A stretch of DNA of 64,000 nucleotides from an uncultured Hungatella sp. GTDB lineage: Bacteria > Bacillota > Clostridia > Lachnospirales > Lachnospiraceae. Of this stretch, positions 58,774 to 64,000 are shown in pieces; position 1 is the first letter of the stretch, and every line of letters starts with the position of its first letter. A program made the position numbers and the translations under genes. The notes beneath the pieces are model-generated. The model did no database searches and was not told the DNA's origin. It was given only the letters and a program-made list of their open reading frames with translations. The stretch spans positions 11,902 to 75,901 of the forward strand of contig CAJTOT010000007.1 in NCBI GenBank assembly GCA_910577935.1, in the 5' to 3' direction.

Positions 58774-59267
58774 GCCGCACCAGGCAGATGGTGACGGACG
58801 GGCTTCTGGCAGGAGTTTTATTTGCCCTGCAGATATCCATGATTCATCTGCCTAACATAGAGCTGGTATCTCTTATGGTGATCCTGTATACGTTGGTGCT
58901 GGGAAAGAGAGTGCTGAATATTCTGGTAACATTTACGATTCTGGAAGGAATCTTCCATGGATTTGGAATCTGGTGGGTATCGTATTTCTACATATGGCCT
59001 ATGCTCTCCGGTCTCACGATACTGTTAAAAAAAAGAGGGGCACCGGACTGGGAATACGGGATTTTGTCTTGCTTTTTCGGATTCTCCTTTGGCTTTCTCT
59101 GTTCTCTTCCCTACGTTGCGGGAGGGTTGGGAGCCATGTTTGCCTGGTGGATATCCGGAATCCCATTTGATGTGACGCACGGGATCAGCAATCTGGTGAT
59201 TGGGCTGGTATTGTTTAAACCAGTGAAGCGGATATTGGAGCTGTGTATGAAAGAAACGAAGCAGTGA
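58770..59267 (+). CDS. ECF transporter S component-like membrane protein
   Basis: A 165-residue protein with five to six membrane helices, fitting an energy-coupling-factor substrate-binding (S) subunit: ALQISMIHLPNIELVSLMVILYTLVLGKR near the N terminus and FLCSLPYVAGGLGAMFAWWISGIPFDVTHGISNLVIG. A GTG at 58770 overlaps the preceding stop; ATG at 58788 is an alternative start. It would work with a shared EcfAAT module elsewhere. The substrate is unknown. Confidence 0.85.
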   Translation: MSRTRQMVTDGLLAGVLFALQISMIHLPNIELVSLMVILYTLVLGKRVLNILVTFTILEGIFHGFGIWWVSYFYIWPMLSGLTILLKKRGAPDWEYGILSCFFGFSFGFLCSLPYVAGGLGAMFAWWISGIPFDVTHGISNLVIGLVLFKPVKRILELCMKETKQ

Positions 59268-59312
59268 AAGAACACCTGCCCGAATTTTTTCAGGGAAGAA
59301 AACAATATATTA

Positions 59313-59444
59313 ATGATGATAACTGGATTTTTTATCGTGAAAGATGGGGTTTTCCAGGCAATGGGAGATGCTTACAAACCTGAAGAAATTTTAAGAAAAT
59401 GGGGATTATATGATGTAGTTTTTAAGCATACCGGCTGGATTTAG
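59313..59444 (+). CDS. possible 43-residue protein or gene remnant
   Basis: An AT-rich frame starting MMITGFFIVKDGVFQAMGD and ending VFKHTGWI. The composition of residues is protein-like, but the ribosome site is poor (GGGAAG 14 nt away) and no family is recognised. It may be the end of a larger degraded gene. Confidence 0.3.
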   Translation: MMITGFFIVKDGVFQAMGDAYKPEEILRKWGLYDVVFKHTGWI

Positions 59445-59525
59445 AGCATTTACACAAGTGGGTAACACTTAGCCAATATAGATTCACAGACTTTTGGTCC
59501 ATTGTGGAATAGCCTTTAGAAAAAG

Positions 59526-59566
59526 ATCGCCGCGAGCCTATATTCTGGTTCGCGGCGGTCTTTCTC
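59526..59566 (+). terminator. hairpin terminator
   Basis: GATCGCCGCGAGC pairs with GTTCGCGGCGGTC (one or two G-U pairs) around CTATATTCTG, followed by TTTCT. Confidence 0.7.
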
Positions 59567-59585
59567 ACTATACTTTTACTTCAGG

Positions 59586-59750
59586 CTAGTGCACTGACAC
59601 GTTCATAATTTGACTAATGACTTGCCTAAATTTCCATCTGCCGCGTTGTCGGCGGTCAACGATGCCGCCCCATCGCCTCCCGTCTCCGCCTTGCAGAATG
59701 AAAATTTATTCTGCGCCATTAGTTCAAAAATAAACGTGTCAGCACACTAG
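59586..59750. mobile_element. 165-bp MITE-like element with about 34-bp terminal inverted repeats
   Basis: The left end ctagtgcactgacacgtt... (59586-59619) and the reverse complement of the right end (59717-59750) agree at about 27 of 34 positions. Both ends start with CTAGTG and share CTGACACGTT and CTAATG. The inside has no reading frame but has hairpins such as GCAGAAT...ATTCTGC. No clear target-site duplication is visible. It lies 12 bp from the stop codon of the AAA-ATPase gene. Confidence 0.6.
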
Positions 59751-59762
59751 TGTGCTGCTTAT

Positions 59763-61469
59763 TCAATAACTATCCTCGATCAACACTTCTTTTCCCCGGA
59801 AAGCAAAACCATATTTGCGGATTCTCTCTTTCGGAATCCCTTTTGACACCAGCACCGTCTCGTACTTTTTCTCCTCAAGCTGCTTTAAAGCCGCTCTCAC
59901 CGTATCTTCCAGGCTCTTCTCTTTCCTGGGTTGGAACACTTTAAATTCCAGTATGATCCCGTCATCTCTGTCTGGCCTCACAGGTTCAAGCATCACGTCA
60001 TAACGTCCAAACCCGCTTTCTCTGTTGGATGTCAGAATATACCGCCCGGTCAATTCTACCATAAGACCCAGCACAAAGCCATGGTAAAAACGTTCTGGAT
60101 CCGCCTTGGAAGGTTTTGTGCCGGTATCATAGCAGCTGAACGCGGTCAGGGCAACCTGATTCATGTAGTGGTTCATGGCGTCTACGTCACCAAGCAGCAA
60201 TGCTTTTATGAAGTCGTTGTAATCACTTTCCTGCTCCGAAAACCAATCATGAATCAAGGTCTCAAACATCAGGCGCACCTCTTTGTTGGTCAGGGACAAG
60301 GTGTACTGCCATCGCCCTGACTCCTGAGAATACCGGCACCGGACTACCTTCAGATAACCGCCGGCAAGCAGAAGGCTCCAGACACTGCCGCGCTTTTGGG
60401 ATAACTGGTCATAGACAATCTGTTCGTCCATGGCCCCCACATCCAGATATTTTCCCCGCAGTAGTTCTTCAAAGTCCTGCTTCACCTCTCTGCTTCCTCG
60501 GCGAATCAGCAGACCTGCCAGGCTGTTGGAACTGGAGTTGGCCCAATAGGGTGCGAACCTTTTTTTGTCCAGATAGTTGATAATGGACCATGGATTGTAA
60601 ATATCTGTTCGATTTCCAAAGGTAAACCCATTATACCAGCTTTTCACTTCCTCTTTTTTGTCGGATAATCCATACTCATCCAGAGCGGCGAACACTTCCT
60701 GCTCTGTAAATCCGAAACAGTCCGCGTATTTTTCAGAGGTGGTCGTCACAACCTCAAGATTATTCAAATCGGAAAATATAGATTCCCGGCTTACTCTCGT
60801 GATCCCGGTCATGATGGCCCGCTCCAGATAGGGATTTGTCTTAAATGTGGAATTGAACATATTCCTGGTAAAGGAAACCAGTTCTTCCCAGAATCCGTTT
60901 ACATAGGCTTCCTCCATAGGCGTGTCGTATTCATCTAACAGGATAATCACCTTTTTTCCGTACCAGGCACATAAATAACGTGACAGGCGGTGAAGTGCCA
61001 TGGTCACCGTCACTTCCGGCATAGATTCCGAGATGGTCTTAAAATAGTCTTTCTCTTCGTCCGACAATACATTCCCGTCCAGGAGAAAACGATATTCATG
61101 ATACAAGTCTGTGATAATCTGGCAGATCCTTTGAACTGTTGTCTCGTAATCCTTTTCTTTCACATTGGCAAAGGACAGATTTATAACCGGACGGCTTCCC
61201 TGAAGGTTTTGATATTTTTCTTCTTCCCAAATGTCAAGCCCCTCGAACAGTTCTCCCCTTCCTGCGTATTCGACGGAAAAGAATGCCTCTGTCATACTCA
61301 AGGTCAATGTCTTCCCGAACCGCCTGGGACGGGTAATAAGTGTCACGCTGTCTCCGCCTTCCCACCACTCTTTGATAAAATGAGTCTTATCCACGTAAAA
61401 ATAGTTTTCTGTCTGTATGGTCTCAAAATCCTGATGGCCGATTCCAACTATCCTTTCCATAAGATTCAC
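59763..61469 (-). CDS. AAA-family ATPase with C-terminal PD-(D/E)xK nuclease domain
   Basis: A 568-residue protein of the AAA-ATPase-like/DUF1703 type. The N terminus reads YFYVDKTHFIKEWWEGG, the Walker A is RPRRFGKTLTLSM (about residues 47-59) and the Walker B is VIILLDEYDTPM (about 173-184). The last 100 residues form a PD-(D/E)xK nuclease domain: GRYDVMLEP and GIILEFKVF with Asp, Glu and Lys in the right spacing. These proteins occur in many paralogues in Lachnospiraceae and Bacteroidetes; a mobile or defence role is suspected but unproven. The gene is next to the MITE-like element. Confidence 0.9.
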   Translation of the reverse strand: MNLMERIVGIGHQDFETIQTENYFYVDKTHFIKEWWEGGDSVTLITRPRRFGKTLTLSMTEAFFSVEYAGRGELFEGLDIWEEEKYQNLQGSRPVINLSFANVKEKDYETTVQRICQIITDLYHEYRFLLDGNVLSDEEKDYFKTISESMPEVTVTMALHRLSRYLCAWYGKKVIILLDEYDTPMEEAYVNGFWEELVSFTRNMFNSTFKTNPYLERAIMTGITRVSRESIFSDLNNLEVVTTTSEKYADCFGFTEQEVFAALDEYGLSDKKEEVKSWYNGFTFGNRTDIYNPWSIINYLDKKRFAPYWANSSSNSLAGLLIRRGSREVKQDFEELLRGKYLDVGAMDEQIVYDQLSQKRGSVWSLLLAGGYLKVVRCRYSQESGRWQYTLSLTNKEVRLMFETLIHDWFSEQESDYNDFIKALLLGDVDAMNHYMNQVALTAFSCYDTGTKPSKADPERFYHGFVLGLMVELTGRYILTSNRESGFGRYDVMLEPVRPDRDDGIILEFKVFQPRKEKSLEDTVRAALKQLEEKKYETVLVSKGIPKERIRKYGFAFRGKEVLIEDSY

Positions 61470-61600
61470 TTCCTTTCATATTCATAGCTATTATATCGCT
61501 ATTGAAAGCGGGTGTAAACCTGCTTGTTTGTCATGAAAAAATATATTTGGCAGCCGACGCAGCGAGAGACATGAACGAGATTATGGCACAGGAGAACTAA

Positions 61601-61660
61601 ATATAAGGAAAGACGAGAGAATCAGTAGATTTTCCTCTTTTTTTTTATTATAATAAGGAA
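61601..61660 (+). promoter_or_regulatory. hairpin and possible promoter before murC
   Basis: An imperfect stem around GAGAGAATC-AGTA-GATTTTCCTC is followed by a run of nine T, resembling a terminator, and then by ATTATAATAAGG with a TATAAT-like box. A short frame ending TAA at 61598-61600 upstream may be a gene remnant. Confidence 0.4.
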
Positions 61661-61706
61661 AAGGCAGAACCGCACCCGGCGCTGCCCAGAACAAGTAAAG
61701 GCGGAA

Positions 61707-63092
61707 ATGAGTATGTATCAGATAGATTTTAGCAAACCATGTCATGTGCATTTTATCGGAATCGGCGGCATCAGCATGAGCGGCCTGGCGGAAATCCTGA
61801 TGGAGGAGGGATTCACCGTGTCAGGTTCGGATTCCCAGAGGTCGGAGCTGACCGTCCACCTGGAGGGCAGAGGCGCCCGGGTGTTTTATGGCCAGAAGGC
61901 GGAGAATATTGTGGAAGGAATCGATGTGGTGGTTTACACGGCGGCGGTGCATCCGGACAATCCGGAGTACGCCCAGGCGGCGGGAAAGGGACTTCCCATG
62001 CTCAGCCGGGCGGAGCTTCTGGGCCAGATGATGAAAAATTATAAATACGCGGCGGGAATTGCCGGGACTCACGGAAAGACCACCACCACATCCATGGTGA
62101 CGGAGATCCTCATGGCTGCCCACAGGGACCCTACCATATCCGTGGGGGGAATTCTAAATTCCATCGGCGGCAATATCCGGGTGGGCGGTTCGGAATTGTT
62201 TGTGACAGAGGCATGTGAGTATACCAACAGCTTTCTGTCATTTTATCCGAACATGGAAGTGATTTTGAATATTGAGGAGGATCACCTGGATTTCTTCAAG
62301 GATATTGATGATATCCGTCGTTCATTCCGGCTGTTCGCGCAGCGGATTCCGAAGACGGGAGTTCTGGTGATCAACAGCGATATTGACCGGTATGAGGAGA
62401 TTATCCAGGGACTTGAGTGCCGGGTGGTGACTGTGGGGAGAAGGGCCGACAGCGATTACAGCGCGGGGCATATCACCTACGACGAGTATGCCAGGGACAC
62501 CTTTGACCTGCTGATTCAGGGGGAGAAGGCGGAGGAGATCACCCTGGGCGTTCCCGGCGAGCACAATGTGTACAACGCCCTGGCGGCTGTGGCTCTGTGC
62601 CGGGAGCTGGGGGTCGACATGGCCCGCATCAAAGAAGGACTTGCCAATTTTACAGGCACCAACCGCAGATTTGAGAAAAAGGGAGAGGTCTGCGGCGTAA
62701 CCATCATCGACGATTATGCCCATCATCCCGGAGAGATCGCGGCGACTCTGGCGACAGCCAAAAATTATCCCCATAAAAAGCTGTGGTGCGTGTTCCAGCC
62801 CCACACCTACACCAGGACAAAGGCTTTCCTGGATCAGTTTGCCGAGAGCCTTTCGGCGGCTGACGAGGTGATTCTGGCGGATATCTACGCTGCCAGAGAG
62901 ACAGATACCTTGGGGATCACCTCGGCGGATATCGCGGAGAGGATTCAGGAGCGGGGGGTGAAAGCCCACTATTTTTCCACATTTGACGAGATTGAAAAAT
63001 TTATTTTAGAAAAATGTGTCCAGGGTGATTTGTTGATAACTATGGGGGCCGGAGATATTGTAAAAGTGGGGGAAAGCCTTCTTGGAAGGTGA
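61707..63092 (+). CDS. murC: UDP-N-acetylmuramate--L-alanine ligase
   Basis: A 461-residue Mur ligase that adds L-Ala to UDP-MurNAc in peptidoglycan precursor synthesis. The Rossmann-like start VHFIGIGGISMSGLAEIL, the ATP motif GIAGTHGKTTTTSMV (about residues 117-131), EACEYTNSFL, NIEEDHLDFF and the C-terminal DDYAHHPGEI and FQPHTYTRTK are conserved. Length is typical. ATG 61707 is used; ATG 61713 is possible. The stop lies directly before the first DnaA box. Confidence 0.96.
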   Translation: MSMYQIDFSKPCHVHFIGIGGISMSGLAEILMEEGFTVSGSDSQRSELTVHLEGRGARVFYGQKAENIVEGIDVVVYTAAVHPDNPEYAQAAGKGLPMLSRAELLGQMMKNYKYAAGIAGTHGKTTTTSMVTEILMAAHRDPTISVGGILNSIGGNIRVGGSELFVTEACEYTNSFLSFYPNMEVILNIEEDHLDFFKDIDDIRRSFRLFAQRIPKTGVLVINSDIDRYEEIIQGLECRVVTVGRRADSDYSAGHITYDEYARDTFDLLIQGEKAEEITLGVPGEHNVYNALAAVALCRELGVDMARIKEGLANFTGTNRRFEKKGEVCGVTIIDDYAHHPGEIAATLATAKNYPHKKLWCVFQPHTYTRTKAFLDQFAESLSAADEVILADIYAARETDTLGITSADIAERIQERGVKAHYFSTFDEIEKFILEKCVQGDLLITMGAGDIVKVGESLLGR

Positions 63093-63093
63093 G

Positions 63094-63290
63094 TTATCCA
63101 CATTATCCACAGAGTTTTCAACATTTTTCGGCGAAAACTTCTGTGGATTTCGTAATTTACATAACAAGAATTCAGCCAATTTGAAAAGCCTTGATTTACA
63201 GGACTTTCGACATATTCAGACAGCATTTTCCTTATTATGTTGACAACTCATCCACATTATCCACATTATCCACAGTGCAATGGTGGATAA
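63094..63290. promoter_or_regulatory. cluster of DnaA-box-like 9-mers
   Basis: TTATCCACA occurs at 63094-63102, 63103-63111, 63257-63265 and 63266-63274. Variants are TCATCCACA at 63248-63256, TGTGGATTT (reverse) at 63142-63150 and GGTGGATAA (reverse) at 63282-63290. Boxes in each group abut at exact 9-bp steps. An AT-rich stretch of about 95 bp lies between the two groups. The position just upstream of a DnaD-like gene supports DnaA binding. Confidence 0.75.
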
Positions 63291-63352
63291 ATACCTCCCT
63301 ATTTTCTTTTTAATTCACATGTGGTATGATTGGAAAAGAGAGGAAAGACAGG

Positions 63353-64000
63353 GTGAAGCGGATGATGAGAAGCGGTTTGGGGATAAATGCCACCATGGTT
63401 GCCAACGAGTTTATTGACCGGTATATGGCGGGGGCTAACGGGGAGTATGTGAAGGTGTATCTGTATTTGCTCAGGCATCAGAGCGAGGCGCTGGATATAG
63501 GAGCTATAGCCGATGCCCTGAACCATACAGAGTCCGATGTCAGGAGGGCGCTGGGGTACTGGGGGAGGCTGGGAGTGCTTTCGGAGGAGGCCGGCAGCGC
63601 GCCGGGAACCCAGGAGAGGTCATGGACAGGCAGGGTGCCGGGAACCCGGGAGAAGTCATGGACAGGCAGCGTTCCGGGAACGGCGCCGGGGCAGCCGGCA
63701 GGCGGATCGTCGGGAGCGCTGTTCCGGATGTCGTCAGACGGAGTATCAGGGGCGCAGACCGGGCAGTCGTCAGGAGAGGAACCGGTAGTGTCCCCGGGTC
63801 AGCCGTCAGGCGGAATGCCGGGAGAGCCCGGGGCGCAGACCAGGCAGCCGTCAGTCGGGATGTCCGGAGCGCCGGCCGGTGCATCGCCGGTCGGGATGCC
63901 GGTAGTGTCCCCGGGTCAGCCGTCAGGCGGGACATCGGCAGAATTGACCGGGCTGCCGCCAGGCGCGGGAGCGGCCGGGGCTTCTAAGGAGAAGCAGGGA
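63353..64000 (+). CDS. DnaD-like replication initiation / primosome protein (partial)
   Basis: The gene runs off the right edge; 216 codons are visible. Residues about 5-75 form a winged-helix domain like the N terminus of DnaD/DnaB primosome proteins (ATMVANEFIDRYMAGANGEYVKVYLYLLRH, then DIGAIADALNHTESDVRRALGYWGRLGVL). After that comes a long Pro/Gly/Ser-rich spacer with repeated PGTREKSWTG and VSPGQPSGG elements. The C-terminal DnaD domain is expected beyond the window. GTG at 63353 after GAGAGGAAAG is preferred; ATG 63362 or 63365 is possible. DnaD proteins help load the helicase at origins. The DnaA boxes upstream suggest control by DnaA. Confidence 0.85.
   Translation, partial: MKRMMRSGLGINATMVANEFIDRYMAGANGEYVKVYLYLLRHQSEALDIGAIADALNHTESDVRRALGYWGRLGVLSEEAGSAPGTQERSWTGRVPGTREKSWTGSVPGTAPGQPAGGSSGALFRMSSDGVSGAQTGQSSGEEPVVSPGQPSGGMPGEPGAQTRQPSVGMSGAPAGASPVGMPVVSPGQPSGGTSAELTGLPPGAGAAGASKEKQG

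Larger units (their letters stand above)
59268..59762. other. 495-bp intergenic region with a gene remnant, terminator and MITE-like element
   Basis: It holds a 43-codon AT-rich reading frame (59313-59444), a terminator hairpin (59526-59563) and an inverted-repeat element (59586-59750), after which the minus-strand AAA-ATPase gene ends. Confidence 0.6.

Noticed and set aside
61541..61600. Short frame ending in MNEIMAQEN and a stop before murC
   Set aside because: No start codon in frame and too short; it could be the tail of a lost gene but cannot be supported.
63093..63352. This region as the chromosomal oriC
   Set aside because: DnaA boxes are convincing, but dnaA, dnaN, rpmH or gyrase genes are absent; kept only as a DnaA-binding cluster.
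63600..63990. Repeats in the DnaD-like gene as a separate element
   Set aside because: They keep the reading frame and encode a Pro/Gly/Ser linker typical of low-complexity spacers.

Overview
The window looks like a chromosomal segment of a spore-forming, anaerobic Firmicute of the class Clostridia, most likely Lachnospiraceae (Clostridium clostridioforme / Enterocloster / Hungatella-like). This is an inference from gene content: a YyaC-type spore protease, DUF951 and DUF5711 proteins, a TM1266-type hydrogenase-system regulator, ABC-F and PBP1 genes, tripartite tricarboxylate transport, strong AGGAGG ribosome sites and moderately GC-rich coding DNA. Most of the 64 kb is ordinary core or metabolic sequence; about 55 protein genes and two tRNA genes can be supported.

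Layout. 1-9.6 kb: end of a membrane protein gene, a DUF4145/SH3 membrane protein, trmB, trxA, two near-identical tRNA-Lys(CTT)-terminator cassettes flanking a Tat-exported flavin reductase and a ROK kinase, a TM1266-type regulator, a degenerate GGDEF/EAL protein and an orphan AbiEi-like protein. 9.8-13.4 kb (minus strand): an operon of a phosphoesterase, an RpiR/SIS-like regulator and an unusual protein joining a PTS IIB-like domain to a degenerate ROK domain, then aroK. 13.5-16.9 kb: tctC-tctB-tctA uptake operon. 16.9-21.1 kb: an AT-rich, evidently imported restriction-modification island (SfsA-like nuclease, a small unknown protein, a DUF1156 zinc-ribbon DNA methyltransferase and a convergent HindIII-family endonuclease). 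21.4-29 kb: CAP-domain secreted protein, an enolase-superfamily dehydratase with an ABC sugar importer whose two permease genes are fused by a deletion, an MBL hydrolase with a PrpR-N-like front end, and aspA. 29.6-35.3 kb: exoA, ABC-F ATPase, a GH13-like protein lacking its catalytic residues, glf. 35.3-43.3 kb: SIMPL lipoprotein, sirtuin, DUF951, DegV, a coiled-coil membrane protein, yyaC, a LysM membrane protein and a DUF5711 protein. 43.3-50.7 kb: transketolase, glucokinase, CBS-pyrophosphatase, HicB-like protein, flavin reductase, shikimate-kinase paralogue, acyltransferase. 50.8-64 kb: large PBP1, AIM24-like protein, fructokinase, M20 amidohydrolase, DUF4430-ECF pair, an AAA-ATPase/nuclease, murC, a cluster of DnaA boxes and the start of a DnaD-like primosome gene.

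The most interesting signals are: (1) a perfect 44-bp palindrome holding two AAGCTT sites and an apparent promoter directly upstream of the methyltransferase operon of a HindIII-like system, which suggests methylation-controlled self-regulation; (2) seven DnaA-box-like 9-mers within 200 bp between murC and the DnaD-like gene; (3) an interspersed palindromic repeat family with a 55-bp palindromic unit and a covarying 10-bp hairpin; (4) the IIB-ROK fusion operon; (5) a catalytically dead GH13 protein; and (6) fused ABC permease genes.
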